Assembly (NCBI GenBank): GCA_910583885.1 | Contig: CAJUAC010000006.1 | Coordinates: forward strand, 18,903-82,902 | Reading direction: 5' to 3' | From: an uncultured Oscillospiraceae bacterium | GTDB taxonomy: Bacteria > Bacillota > Clostridia > Oscillospirales > Oscillospiraceae | DNA: 64,000 nt | Shown here: positions 1 to 8,672 of the stretch, one piece after another | How positions within the stretch are numbered: the first letter of the stretch is position 1 | How the letters are laid out: every line of letters begins with the position of its first letter | Notes under the pieces: model-generated | The model's database searches: none | What the model was told of the DNA's origin: nothing | The model's input: only the letters and a program-made list of their open reading frames with translations | Position numbers and translations under genes: made by a program

Positions 1-1825
1 CATGCTGTTCCTGGACAAGATCAGCAACATCGTCCGCTACGAGGAGGAGCTCAAGACCCGGCCCTGGGACCCGGACATGCTGCGCAAGGCCAAGCGCAAG
101 GGCTTCTCCGACAAGGCCCTGGCCTGGCTGTGGAAGTGCTCGGAGCGGGAGGTGTACGACAAGCGCCGGGAGCTGGGCATCTTTCCGGTGTACAAGATGA
201 TCGACACCTGCGCCAGCGAGTTTGACAGCTATGTGCCCTACTTCTACTCCACCTATGAGGATGAGAACGAGTCCGTTATTTCCCCCCACAAGAAGATCAT
301 CGTCCTGGGCTCCGGCCCCATCCGCATCGGCCAGGGGGTGGAGTTCGATTACTCCACGGTCCACGCCGTGCAGACCATCAAGCGCAGCGGCTATGACGCC
401 ATCATCATCAACAACAACCCGGAGACCGTCTCCACCGACTACACATGCAGCGACAAGCTCTATTTTGAGCCCCTGACGGTGGAGGACGTGATGAATGTCA
501 TCGAGCTGGAGAAGCCCGAGGGCGTCATCGCCTCCCTGGGCGGGCAGACAGCCATCAACCTGGCCCAGCCCCTGCGGGATCACGGCGTGAAGATCATCGG
601 CACGGACTGCGCCGCGATTGAGCGGGCGGAGGACCGGAAGATCTTCGAGCAGGTCCTCCGGGAGCTGGACATCCCCCAGCCCCCGGGGGAGGCGGTCACG
701 AACCTGGAGGACGGCGTGCGGGCCGCGGCGGAGATTGGCTACCCCGTGCTGGTGCGTCCCAGCTTTGTGCTGGGCGGGCGGGCCATGGAGATTGTCTCCG
801 GCGAGGAGATGCTCCGCCGCTACCTCAAGAGCGCCGTGGAGGTGGATGTGGAGAAGCCGGTGCTGGTGGACAAGTACATCGTGGGCAAGGAAGTGGAGGT
901 GGACGCCATCTGCGACGGCACGGATGTCTTCGTCCCCGGCATTATGGAGCTGGTGGAGCGCACCGGCGTCCACTCCGGCGACTCGGTGAGCGTCTATCCG
1001 GCCTTCTCCATCTCCCGGGCGGTGAAGGATACCATCCTGGACTACACCCGCAAGCTGGGTCTGGGCATCGGCATCGTGGGGCTGTACAACATCCAGTTTA
1101 TTGTGGACCGGCAGGAGAAGGTGTATATTATCGAGGTCAACCCCCGCTCCTCCCGGACCGTGCCCTTCCTCTCCAAGGCCACCGGCTGGTCCCTGGCGGA
1201 CATCGCCACCAAGGTGATCTTGGGCGAGAGCCTGCGCGCCCAGGGCATCACCGAGCTCTATCCCCCCGAGAAGAAACGCTGGTACTGCAAGGTGCCTGTG
1301 TTCTCCTTCAGCAAGCTCAGCGGGCTGGACGCCTACCTCTCCCCGGAGATGAAGTCCACCGGCGAGGCCATCGGCTATGACGACCAGCTGCCCTACGCCC
1401 TCTACAAGGCCATGGAGGCCGCAGGCATGAATTTACAGGACCATGGCACAGTGCTGCTCTCCGTCTGCCCGGAGGATCTGGAGGAGGCGCTGCCCCTGGT
1501 GCAGCGGTTCTACCGCTTGGGCTTTAACATCGAAGCCACCACCGGCACGGCCCATTTCCTGAAGGAGCAGGGGATCCGCACCCGTGTGCGGCGGGACTAC
1601 ACGGAGGACCCCGCCGATATCACGGAGGCCATGCGCAGCGGCCGGGTGGCCTACCTGGTCAACACCCGGGATCCCAGCTCTGCCGCCCATGTGAGTGCCG
1701 GGCGGGACATGCGCCGCCTGGCTATCGAGAACAATGTCATTACCTTCACCTCACTGGACACGGTCCAGGCCCTTCTGGATGTGCTGGAGGCCATCTCCAG
1801 CCGCATCTCCACGATCGACGCCTGA
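1..1825 (+). CDS. carB: Carbamoyl-phosphate synthase large subunit, C-terminal part (5' end outside window)
   Basis: CarB makes carbamoyl phosphate from bicarbonate, ATP and glutamine-derived ammonia for pyrimidine and arginine synthesis. The 607 visible residues match the second half of the roughly 1070-residue protein. They hold the end of the oligomerisation domain (RKGFSD), the second ATP-grasp half starting near residue 95 (KKIIVLGSGPIRIGQGVEFD), the NPETVSTDY loop, VRPSFVLGGRAMEIV and VNPRSSRTVPF. The last 120 or so residues are an MGS-like regulatory domain (GTVLLSVCPED, EATTGTAHFLKEQGI). The first visible Met is internal, so the gene is cut by the window edge, not truncated. carA is presumably upstream. 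Identification is secure. Confidence 0.97.
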   Translation, partial: MLFLDKISNIVRYEEELKTRPWDPDMLRKAKRKGFSDKALAWLWKCSEREVYDKRRELGIFPVYKMIDTCASEFDSYVPYFYSTYEDENESVISPHKKIIVLGSGPIRIGQGVEFDYSTVHAVQTIKRSGYDAIIINNNPETVSTDYTCSDKLYFEPLTVEDVMNVIELEKPEGVIASLGGQTAINLAQPLRDHGVKIIGTDCAAIERAEDRKIFEQVLRELDIPQPPGEAVTNLEDGVRAAAEIGYPVLVRPSFVLGGRAMEIVSGEEMLRRYLKSAVEVDVEKPVLVDKYIVGKEVEVDAICDGTDVFVPGIMELVERTGVHSGDSVSVYPAFSISRAVKDTILDYTRKLGLGIGIVGLYNIQFIVDRQEKVYIIEVNPRSSRTVPFLSKATGWSLADIATKVILGESLRAQGITELYPPEKKRWYCKVPVFSFSKLSGLDAYLSPEMKSTGEAIGYDDQLPYALYKAMEAAGMNLQDHGTVLLSVCPEDLEEALPLVQRFYRLGFNIEATTGTAHFLKEQGIRTRVRRDYTEDPADITEAMRSGRVAYLVNTRDPSSAAHVSAGRDMRRLAIENNVITFTSLDTVQALLDVLEAISSRISTIDA

Positions 1826-1918
1826 CACAACGTGCCGCAGGGTTCCGCGGGGAGCGGACAATCGCTCTGTAATTTGTCTGAAACTAAAAATTTTTCAGGC
1901 AAACTGTTAAATAATTAG

Positions 1919-1947
1919 TTGAAATCCACGGGAAAATACGGTACAAT
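1919..1947 (+). promoter_or_regulatory. Sigma-A promoter of the BMP transporter operon
   Basis: TTGAAA at 1919-1924 and TACAAT at 1942-1947 are separated by 17 bp. They sit in an AT-rich gap about 50 bp before the lipoprotein start. Confidence 0.75.
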
Positions 1948-1998
1948 AGGGACGTATTAGAACGTGGGAAGGATTGGATGAAAAAGGAGGATATGGAT

Positions 1999-3282
1999 AT
2001 GAAAAAGAAAGTATTGGCTCTGCTGCTGGTGATGGCCATGGCGCTGGCCCTGGTGGCCTGCGGCGGCAATAATAACACACAGCAGCCGTCCAACAGCGGC
2101 GGCAGCGGCGCGCAGCAGCCTGCTGCTGATGGCGGCGGGAACGGCGAAGGCGGGGCGAAGAGCGTGAAGGTGGGCCTCATCTGCATTGGTGACGAGAATG
2201 ACCAGGGCTACACCTACAACTTCATCCGCGGCAAGGAGGCCGCCACCGAGGCCCTGGCCGCCAATAGCATCAACGTGGAGTGGGTCATCAAATGGAACAT
2301 CGGGGAGGACTCCGGCTGCGAGGACGCCAACATCGAGCTGGCGGAGGAGGGCTGTGACCTCATCATCAACAACTCCTTTGGCTTCGAGCCCTTCATGCTG
2401 AAGGTGGCCCCCGACTATCCCGAGATTGAGTTCATCGCCTGCACCAACCAGGCGTCCTGGGGCGACGGGCTGGAGAACACCCACAACGCCTTTGCCAACA
2501 TCTACGAGGGCCGCTATCTGGCCGGCGTGGTGGCGGGCATGAAGCTCCAGCAGATGATTGATGACGGGGAAATCACCGCAGATCAGGCCATCATCGGCTA
2601 TGTGGGCGCGTTCTCCTTCGCTGAGGTGATCTCCGGCTTCACCGCCTACTACCTGGGCGCGAGGAGCGTGTGCCCCAGCGTGACCATGAAGGTCCAGTTT
2701 GTGGGCTCCTGGTCCGATGCCACCGAGGAGGCCAACGCCGCCTCCGCCCTGGCGGATATGGGCTGCGTGATGATCTCCCAGCACTCCGACAACACCACCC
2801 CCGCCACCACCGCCCAGAGCAAGGGCGTGTTCCACACCGGCTACAACAACGACATGATTGGCGTGGCCCCCGAGGCGTCCCTCATCGGCACCCGCATCGA
2901 CTGGGCCCCCTATTTTGAGTACGCCATCGGGTCCGTAGCCAACGGCGGGAGCTTTGACCAGGATTGGTGCCACGGCATGGACATGGGCGCCGTGGTCATG
3001 ACCCCGCTCAACGAGGACATTGCCGCCCCCGGCACCGCCGAGAAGCTGGCGGAGGTGGAGGATCAGATCCGCTCCGGCAAGCTGCAGGTCTTTGATACCA
3101 GCACCTTCACCATCGGCGGCGAGACCCTGTCCAGTGCGTTCGCCCTGGATACTGACGGCGACTTCACCCCCGACTCCGAGGAGGCCGTCTTTGACGGCGC
3201 GTTCCATGAGTCCTACTTCCAGTCCGCCCCCTACTTCGCCCTGCGGATTGATGGGATTGAGTGGATCAACGAGGCATTCTAA
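1999..3282 (+). CDS. BMP-family substrate-binding lipoprotein (nucleoside-type ABC importer)
   Basis: Extracellular solute receptor of an ABC importer. The family (BmpA/PnrA/NupN) binds purine nucleosides in characterised members. A signal peptide (KKKVLALLLVMAMALALVAC) ends in a lipobox with Cys at about residue 20. A Gly/Asn/Gln/Ser linker and the PnrA-like fold follow (VGLICIGDENDQGYTYNFIRG, IINNSFGFEPF, GRYLAGVVAG). I chose ATG 1999 because AAGGAGG at 1984-1990 is 8 bp upstream; ATG 1978 and 1993 are in frame but badly spaced. The ATPase and two permeases of the same importer follow. Nucleoside is inferred from the family; the exact ligand is unknown. Confidence 0.9.
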   Translation: MKKKVLALLLVMAMALALVACGGNNNTQQPSNSGGSGAQQPAADGGGNGEGGAKSVKVGLICIGDENDQGYTYNFIRGKEAATEALAANSINVEWVIKWNIGEDSGCEDANIELAEEGCDLIINNSFGFEPFMLKVAPDYPEIEFIACTNQASWGDGLENTHNAFANIYEGRYLAGVVAGMKLQQMIDDGEITADQAIIGYVGAFSFAEVISGFTAYYLGARSVCPSVTMKVQFVGSWSDATEEANAASALADMGCVMISQHSDNTTPATTAQSKGVFHTGYNNDMIGVAPEASLIGTRIDWAPYFEYAIGSVANGGSFDQDWCHGMDMGAVVMTPLNEDIAAPGTAEKLAEVEDQIRSGKLQVFDTSTFTIGGETLSSAFALDTDGDFTPDSEEAVFDGAFHESYFQSAPYFALRIDGIEWINEAF

Positions 3283-3296
3283 TTACCCTGCGCAAA

Positions 3297-3324
3297 AGAG
3301 GGCCGTGCGCGCGGCCCTCTTTTT
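3297..3324 (+). terminator. Intrinsic terminator or attenuator after the lipoprotein gene
   Basis: A 9-bp GC-rich stem (AGAGGGCCG / CGGCCCTCT, 6-nt loop) is followed by a T run. The ATPase and permeases lie downstream without an obvious new promoter. Partial read-through would give the usual excess of binding protein over transporter. Confidence 0.8.
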
Positions 3325-3360
3325 ATTCAACCTATGGGAATATCCGCCCGCACCCCTGGG

Positions 3361-3400
3361 CCCGCTTCTCCTGCCACGCCAAGAAAAGCGGCAAAAGAAG
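3361..3400 (-). repeat. Dispersed hairpin repeat, diverged copy 1 (reverse orientation)
   Basis: Read on the minus strand, a TTCTTTT box precedes a stem CCGCTTTTCTT / AGGAGAAGCGG (with G-U pairs). This is the layout of the repeat family described under findings, but with a different stem base. It lies in the 340-bp gap between the lipoprotein and ATPase genes; nothing else in that gap looks coding. Confidence 0.45.
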
Positions 3401-3514
3401 GCGGTGCAAGGGTGTTTTCCCCCACTTCTGCGGGAGATTCTGATGGGAGCCTGCCGGAGGACAGCGCACCCCGTTGTGCAAAAAAGGGAAAATGGGGACC
3501 GGGATCTCCCCGGC

Positions 3515-3555
3515 GTGTTTTTGGCACCTTTTTGCCTGTATAAAAAGGTGCCGCA
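3515..3555 (+). repeat. Hairpin, possible diverged member of the dispersed repeat family
   Basis: An 11-bp perfect inverted repeat, GGCACCTTTTT (3523-3533) and AAAAAGGTGCC (3542-3552) with an 8-nt loop, is preceded by a T-rich GTTTTTG box. The layout resembles the dispersed repeats elsewhere in the window, but the sequence is less alike. Confidence 0.4.
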
Positions 3556-3631
3556 GGCCCGGGCCGCGCAGGTCCGGCGGCAACAAACCCCGCCCCGCCC
3601 TCCCTGGCGCGGGGCAGAAAGGATGACAGCC

Positions 3632-5167
3632 TTGGAAAAAACTGTTTGCGCCATTGAATTAAAGGGCATCACCAAGCGTTTCGGCGATGTCGTGGCCAAC
3701 GACGGCATCAACCTCCAGCTCCACCGGGGGGAAATCCTCTCCCTGCTGGGGGAAAACGGCAGCGGCAAGACGACGCTGATGAACATGCTGGCGGGCATCT
3801 ATTTCCCCGACGAGGGGCAGATCTATGTGGGCGGGAAGCCTGTGTCCATCCGTTCGCCCAAGGACGCCTACGCCAACGGTATCGGCATGATCCACCAGCA
3901 CTACAAGCTGGTGGACGTGTTCACCGCCACGGAGAATATCGTCCTGGGCCTGGAGGAGGGCGGGAAGCTGGACAGGAAGGCGGCCAACGAGAAGGTACGC
4001 GCCATCTGTGAACGCTATGGCTTCGACATCGACCCCACCCAGAAGATTTACGACATGTCCGTCTCCCAGAAGCAGACCGTGGAGATTGTCAAGGTCCTCT
4101 ACCGGGGGGCGGACATCCTGATCCTGGACGAGCCCACCGCCGTGCTCACCCCCCAGGAGACCAACAAGCTCTTTGCCGTTTTGCGCAGTATGCGCGCTGA
4201 CGGAAAGGCCATCGTCATCATCACCCATAAGCTCCATGAGGTGATGGCCCTGTCCGACAAGGTGACGGTGCTGCGCAAGGGCAAGTACATCGGCACTGTC
4301 GCCACCAGCCAGACGACCCCCCAGGCCCTCACTGATATGATGGTGGGCCGCAGCGTCACACTGAACATCGGCCGCCCCCGGTACGGGAACCCTGCCAAGC
4401 GCCTGGAGCTGCGGGGTGTGACATGCCACGACGGGGAGGGCGTGAAGCGGCTGGACGGCGTGTCCTTCACCGCCATGGGCGGGGAAATCCTGGGTATTGC
4501 CGGTATCGCCGGCTCCGGGCAGCGGGAGCTGCTGGAGGCGGTGGCCGGGCTCTACCCGGTCAGCAGCGGCGAGATCCTCTACTCCCCGGAGGGCCGGGAG
4601 CCCTCATCCCTGGTGGGCAAGACCCCCATGCAGATCAAGCGGGCCGGTGTTGCCATGGCCTTCGTCCCCGAGGACCGGCTGGGCATGGGCCTGGTGGGAT
4701 CCATGGGCATGACCGGCAACATGATGCTCCGCTCCTGGCGGAAGGGGAAGGGCGCCTTCGTCAACCGCCGGGATCCCAATGAGCTGGCCCTCCAGGTCTG
4801 GAAGGAGCTGGAGGTGGTCACGCCCAGTACGGAGTTCCCGGTGCGCCGGATGTCCGGCGGCAACGTGCAGAAGGTGCTGGTAGGCCGGGAGATCGCCAGC
4901 GCCCCCTCGGTGCTGATGACGGCCTACGCGGTGCGGGGGCTGGATATCAACACCTCCTACACCATTTATAACCTGCTCACGGAGCAGAAGATGAAGGGCG
5001 TGGCAGTCATCTATGTGGGCGAGGACCTGGATGTATTGCTGGAGCTGTGCGACCGGATCCTGGTCCTGTGCGGCGGCCGCGTCAGCGGCATCGTGGACGC
5101 CCGGATCGCCACCAAGGACCAGATTGGGCTGCTGATGACCCGGCTGGGCGGAAAGGAGGAGGCATAA
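3632..5167 (+). CDS. BMP-type ABC importer ATPase, two nucleotide-binding domains
   Basis: Energises the importer; cytoplasmic, 511 residues. NBD1 has Walker A (LLGENGSGKTTLMN), signature SVSQKQ and Walker B ILILDEPTAVL. NBD2 has GIAGSGQRELL and signature SGGNVQK, but its Walker B region reads VLMTAYAVRGLD where family members usually have an AxQPTRGLD-type string. NBD2 is therefore probably impaired for hydrolysis, as in several two-NBD importers. Start: AAAGGA at 3618-3623 fits the TTG at 3632 (8-bp spacing); ATG 3623 is in frame but overlaps that site. The permease ATG follows the stop directly, indicating coupled translation. Family resembles NupO/YufO. Confidence 0.9.
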   Translation: MEKTVCAIELKGITKRFGDVVANDGINLQLHRGEILSLLGENGSGKTTLMNMLAGIYFPDEGQIYVGGKPVSIRSPKDAYANGIGMIHQHYKLVDVFTATENIVLGLEEGGKLDRKAANEKVRAICERYGFDIDPTQKIYDMSVSQKQTVEIVKVLYRGADILILDEPTAVLTPQETNKLFAVLRSMRADGKAIVIITHKLHEVMALSDKVTVLRKGKYIGTVATSQTTPQALTDMMVGRSVTLNIGRPRYGNPAKRLELRGVTCHDGEGVKRLDGVSFTAMGGEILGIAGIAGSGQRELLEAVAGLYPVSSGEILYSPEGREPSSLVGKTPMQIKRAGVAMAFVPEDRLGMGLVGSMGMTGNMMLRSWRKGKGAFVNRRDPNELALQVWKELEVVTPSTEFPVRRMSGGNVQKVLVGREIASAPSVLMTAYAVRGLDINTSYTIYNLLTEQKMKGVAVIYVGEDLDVLLELCDRILVLCGGRVSGIVDARIATKDQIGLLMTRLGGKEEA

Positions 5168-6253
5168 ATGGAGACAAAGGTTCCCCTGATCCGCCTTGCC
5201 AAGCGGGAGGGCATGGAGGCCTGGAAGGTCTGGTGCATCCGGGTGGGCTCCATCCTGCTGGCGCTGCTGCTGGGGGCGCTGGTGATGTGCCTGGTGGGGG
5301 TGAACCCCATCGGGGCCTACGGCACCATCCTCTCCGGCGCGCTGGGGAAGAAAACCGCCATCCGGCAGACGGTGAAAATCGCCGTCCCCCTGCTGGGCTG
5401 CGCCCTGGCCATTGCCCCCTGCTTTAAGATGCGGTTCTGGAACATCGGCGCGGAGGGCCAGATCACCGCCGGGGCCATTGCGGCGTCCTACTTCGCCCTG
5501 TTCTGGGTGGGGCGGCTGCCGGGGCCGGTGCTGCTGGTGGTGATGGGGCTGGCCGGAGCGGCTGCCGGGGGGCTGTGGGCCCTGATCCCCGCGTTTTTCA
5601 AGGCGCGGTGGAATACCAACGAGACCCTCTTCACCCTGATGATGAACTATATCATCATCGGCGTGGTTCGCTGGCTCCAGGGCGGGCCCTGGGAGGGCCG
5701 TCCCGGCAGCCAGATCATCCCCCAGTTTGACGAGGCCGCCTGCCTGCCCCGGGTGCTGGGCGTCCACTGCGGGTGGATCATCGTGCTGGTGCTGGTGGTG
5801 TTCATGCATGTCTATATGCGCTACACCAAGCACGGCTATGAGATCGCCGTCATCGGCGACAGCGTGAATACGGCCCGGTACGCGGGCATGAACGTGGGGC
5901 ATATTATGATGCGGACCATGTTCCTGTCCGGGGCCATCAGCGGCATTGTGGGGTTTATCGTGGCCTCCGGTGCCAACAATACCCTCTATGACGGCGTGGC
6001 GGGGGGTGTGGGCTTCACGTCCATCACCGTGGCCTGGCTGAGCCAGCTCAACGCCTTTGCCATGGTGGTGATCTCCATGCTGCTGGCTGTGCTGGAGAAG
6101 GGGGCGGAGACGCTGCAAACCCGTCTGGCTGTGCCCACCTCCATCTCCGATATCATCACCGGCATCCTGCTCTTCTGTATGCTGGGCTGTGAATTTTTCA
6201 TCAACTACCGGCTGATCCTCCGCAAGGGCGGCCATAAGGAGGTGGCGAAGTAA
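5168..6253 (+). CDS. BMP-type ABC importer permease 1 (NupP/YufP-like)
   Basis: Inner-membrane permease of 361 residues, BPD_transp_2 (ribose/nucleoside type) family. Hydrophobic segments alternate with the conserved region FWNIGAEGQITAGAIAASYF near residue 90, and NETLFTLMMNYI near 155. The ATG directly follows the ATPase stop, and its own stop overlaps the next gene by one base (TAATG). With 6253-7242 it should form the heterodimeric channel for the substrate delivered by the lipoprotein. Confidence 0.92.
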   Translation: METKVPLIRLAKREGMEAWKVWCIRVGSILLALLLGALVMCLVGVNPIGAYGTILSGALGKKTAIRQTVKIAVPLLGCALAIAPCFKMRFWNIGAEGQITAGAIAASYFALFWVGRLPGPVLLVVMGLAGAAAGGLWALIPAFFKARWNTNETLFTLMMNYIIIGVVRWLQGGPWEGRPGSQIIPQFDEAACLPRVLGVHCGWIIVLVLVVFMHVYMRYTKHGYEIAVIGDSVNTARYAGMNVGHIMMRTMFLSGAISGIVGFIVASGANNTLYDGVAGGVGFTSITVAWLSQLNAFAMVVISMLLAVLEKGAETLQTRLAVPTSISDIITGILLFCMLGCEFFINYRLILRKGGHKEVAK

Positions 6254-7242
6254 TGTCCGGCTTTGTAACCCTGTTGATCGCCCTGGTGGCCGCTGCCATT
6301 ACCTACGGCACGCCCCTGCTCTTCGGCACACTGGGCGAGGTGCTCACAGAGAAGTCCGGCAACCTCAACCTGGGCGTGGAGGGCATCATGTTCATGGGCG
6401 GGGCCATGGGCCTGGGCGGCGTGTTCTACTATGAGAAGAGCGGCGGGGCCAACGGCTTTGCCGCAGTGGCTATCGCCATCCTGTGCGCCTTCCTGGCCGG
6501 GGCCCTGGCGTCTCTGATCTTCAGCTTTCTGACCACCACCCTCCGGGCCAACCAGAATGTCACGGGCCTTGCCCTGTCCATCTTCGGCACCGGTATCGGC
6601 CAGTTTATCGGTGAGTACATGCGGGTCAGCGAGGGGGGCTATATCTCCATCAGCAACCGGCTGGCGGGCTATTTCCAGAACGCGCCCTTCCCCGCCTTCC
6701 TGCAAAAAATCCCCCTGGTGGGGGGTATCCTGTTCGGCAACAGCCTGTTCTTCTACCTGGCCATACTCCTGGCGGTGGCCCTGTTCTGGTATCTGAACAA
6801 GACCCGCTCCGGCCTCTATCTGCGGGCCGTGGGCGAGTCCCCGGCCACGGCCGACGCGGCGGGCATCAACGTCACCCGTTACAAGTACCTGGCTACTGTC
6901 ATCGGCGGGGGGATCTCCGCTATCGGCGGCATGGTGTATATTATGACCATCGCGGGCTGCGTTTGGAACCACGAGGGCCTGTCCGGTGTGGGCTGGCTGG
7001 CGGTGGCGCTGGTGATCTTCTGTATGTGGCGGCCCCTGTCCGCCATCTGGGGGTCGGTGCTCTTTGGCGCGCTGATGATCCTGTACCTGCGCCTGGTGAT
7101 CCCTTTCATCCCCACCCAGCTGTATAAAATCCTGCCCTATGTCGTCACGGTGGTTGTCCTCATCGTCTCCAGTATGCGCAACAACAAGGAGAAGCAGCCA
7201 CCGGCCAGCCTGGGGCTGTCCTACTTCCGGGAGGACAGGTAA
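6253..7242 (+). CDS. BMP-type ABC importer permease 2 (NupQ/YufQ-like)
   Basis: Second permease, 329 residues, last gene of the importer operon. TPLLFGTLGEVLTEKSGNLNLGVEGIMFMGG near the N-terminus is the family hallmark, and NVTGLALSIFGTGIG follows near residue 100. Multiple transmembrane segments run through the protein. Start overlaps the previous stop by one base. The C-terminal residues after the last membrane segment are polar. Confidence 0.92.
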   Translation: MSGFVTLLIALVAAAITYGTPLLFGTLGEVLTEKSGNLNLGVEGIMFMGGAMGLGGVFYYEKSGGANGFAAVAIAILCAFLAGALASLIFSFLTTTLRANQNVTGLALSIFGTGIGQFIGEYMRVSEGGYISISNRLAGYFQNAPFPAFLQKIPLVGGILFGNSLFFYLAILLAVALFWYLNKTRSGLYLRAVGESPATADAAGINVTRYKYLATVIGGGISAIGGMVYIMTIAGCVWNHEGLSGVGWLAVALVIFCMWRPLSAIWGSVLFGALMILYLRLVIPFIPTQLYKILPYVVTVVVLIVSSMRNNKEKQPPASLGLSYFREDR

Positions 7243-7273
7243 TCATCCTTTTTCTTGAAAGTTAAAGGTATCA

Positions 7274-7320
7274 GCCGCCCAAACCCCTTGTGTTGCAACG
7301 GTTTCGGGGGTTCGGGCGGC
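7274..7320 (+). other. Large hairpin at the left edge of the AT-rich patch
   Basis: GCCGCCC then CCCC pair with GGGG and GGGCGGC around a loop containing the palindrome GTTGCAAC. It may terminate the importer operon, or it may belong to the adjoining foreign segment. There is no T run, so a simple intrinsic terminator is uncertain. Confidence 0.45.
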
Positions 7321-7322
7321 GT

Positions 7323-7333
7323 TTGGTACACAA
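7323..7333. repeat. Direct repeat TTGGTACACAA, left copy
   Basis: The same 11 bp recur at 7827-7837, with the AT-rich gene between them. The pair could mark the junctions of an integrated element. Confidence 0.5.
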
Positions 7334-7365
7334 GTTTGCAAATTAGGATTTAGCGAGGTAAACAA

Positions 7366-7803
7366 GTGTCTGTTTTATACGTTGCTTTTAAGGGGAACGG
7401 CAATTCATCTAATAAAATCGTAAGAAATCTTAACGGCGATAAATTATTTTTGACAAATTCATACGGCGGGTTGAAGAACGATATTGACAATATCAATTGT
7501 ACATATGATGTAGTCTATATGTTTGGGTTAGACAAAAATCTAAAGGGGAATATAAGAATAGATTGCGTTGCCCAAAGAGATAAGGTGTACTTGTATTCAA
7601 CTGTGAATGTGGATTCGATTGCAATGAAATTGAATCAAAACGGAATTATTACTAATATAGGGAATACGCCAATCCAATCCTTATGTAACGAAGCTTATTG
7701 GTATATGTTAAGAAAATGCAATTGTCATGTGATTTTTATCCATGTTCCGTCTAAAAAATATGTTACAGAAAATTTTATTGAAAAAGTAAGAGCTGCATTA
7801 TAA
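7366..7803 (+). CDS. Small AT-rich protein resembling a pyroglutamyl-peptidase (C15) fold, probably transferred
   Basis: A 145-residue protein of unknown role. The segment LCNEAYWYMLRKCNCHVIFIHVPS near residues 105-128 resembles the C15 peptidase pattern CN..YY......(F)IHVP that carries the catalytic Cys and His. An upstream catalytic Glu is not obvious and the protein is shorter than the usual 200-215 residues, so activity is uncertain. The gene starts at GTG 7366 after GAGGT. It is strikingly AT-rich, with codon use unlike the GC-rich neighbours, and lies between direct repeats. Horizontal acquisition is inferred. Confidence 0.6.
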   Translation: MSVLYVAFKGNGNSSNKIVRNLNGDKLFLTNSYGGLKNDIDNINCTYDVVYMFGLDKNLKGNIRIDCVAQRDKVYLYSTVNVDSIAMKLNQNGIITNIGNTPIQSLCNEAYWYMLRKCNCHVIFIHVPSKKYVTENFIEKVRAAL

Positions 7804-7826
7804 TGCTCTAGTCTATTTCTGCTAGG

Positions 7827-7837
7827 TTGGTACACAA
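7827..7837. repeat. Direct repeat TTGGTACACAA, right copy
   Basis: Matches 7323-7333 exactly. A third partial copy (AGTACACAAG) follows at 7841-7850. No integrase gene lies inside. Confidence 0.5.
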
Positions 7838-7929
7838 CTTAGTACACAAGCGAACCTATTTCAACCTGTGTGAATTTGTATCAGCAAAAGGAGCAAAAAG
7901 AACTTTATGTGGGAAGAGGGTGTGTCACG

Positions 7930-8349
7930 ATGCTTGACCGGGAGGCAGTTGTCCGGCAGTGGTTCCATATGTGGCTCCAGCAGGAGGATACCGGGATCAG
8001 CGGGATATTCACCGGTGACGCGGTGTATATCGAGAGCTGGGGGCCGGAATACCACGGTTCCGCCGCCATCCGGCATTGGTTTGAGGAATGGAACACGCGG
8101 GGAAGGGTCCTGCAATGGGACATCCGGCAATTTTTCCACGCCGGGGATCAGACAGTTGTGGAGTGGTATTTCCGGGATGCCATGAACGATGGCGCGGCGG
8201 ACGCCTTTGACGGCATAAGCCTGATACAATGGGCGCCGGATGGCCGGATCTGCCGTTTGCAGGAGTTCGGCTGCAATGAGGACCGGTATGACCCCTATGC
8301 CCAGGGGGATGCGCCGGTGTTCCGGGCAGAAAAGCCGATGTGGTTCTGA
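7930..8349 (+). CDS. SnoaL-like / NTF2-fold protein
   Basis: A 139-residue cytoplasmic protein of the SnoaL/NTF2-like superfamily. The pattern is typical: an N-terminal helix (REAVVRQWFHMWLQQ), then FTGDAVYIESWGPEYHGSAAIRHWFEEW, then strands ending WAPDGRICRLQEFGC. Members include small isomerases, dehydratases and ligand-binding proteins, so the substrate cannot be inferred. ATG 7930 follows GAGGG by about 10 bp; an in-frame GTG at 7870 is possible. GC content is back to the genome norm, unlike the preceding gene. Confidence 0.75.
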   Translation: MLDREAVVRQWFHMWLQQEDTGISGIFTGDAVYIESWGPEYHGSAAIRHWFEEWNTRGRVLQWDIRQFFHAGDQTVVEWYFRDAMNDGAADAFDGISLIQWAPDGRICRLQEFGCNEDRYDPYAQGDAPVFRAEKPMWF

Positions 8350-8672
8350 CAGCCTCCCCGCACCAAACCTCGCTGTGCGGTTTTCTTTTGATTCTTTTCT
8401 TTCTCAAAAGAAAAGAATGGCTGCTAAAAAATAGCCGCTGGCTGGAGGCCGCCGGAGCGGGCCCCGACGGCCTCCTATATATGATGCGGCGCGCCCCCGG
8501 CGCAGGCGGGGACAGGTACGGCGTGGGAAGGGGGTTCGCCCCGCCGGGGACGCCCTTGCCGCGTACGGTATCCTATGAAGCGGACCGGGCTGGGGTGCTA
8601 CCTTCCTGAGGCGGCGCACCCGCCTGTCCGCCAGGATTTGGCCCAATCCATTGAAGAAAAGGGAGTACGACT
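8350..8672. other. 323-bp intergenic region with a repeat and unexplained inverted repeats
   Basis: It holds a dispersed hairpin repeat at 8381-8420. A GC-rich part follows with pairs such as GGAGGCCG / CGGCCTCC and GGCGGGGACAGG / CCTGTCCGCC. No ORF or recognised RNA family was seen. A ribosome site (GGGAG) for rpe lies at its end. Confidence 0.5.
8381..8420 (+). repeat. Dispersed hairpin repeat, copy 3
   Basis: A TTCTTTTG box is followed by stem ATTCTTTTCTTT (8391-8402) and AAAGAAAAGAAT (8407-8418), then GG. Same layout as the copies at 10490, 26005, 32602, 32716 and 49103. Confidence 0.75.

Noticed and set aside
3020..3622. 200-codon in-frame extension upstream of the ABC ATPase
   Set aside because: It runs through the lipoprotein 3' end, a terminator and two hairpin repeats; the ATPase family starts at 3632.
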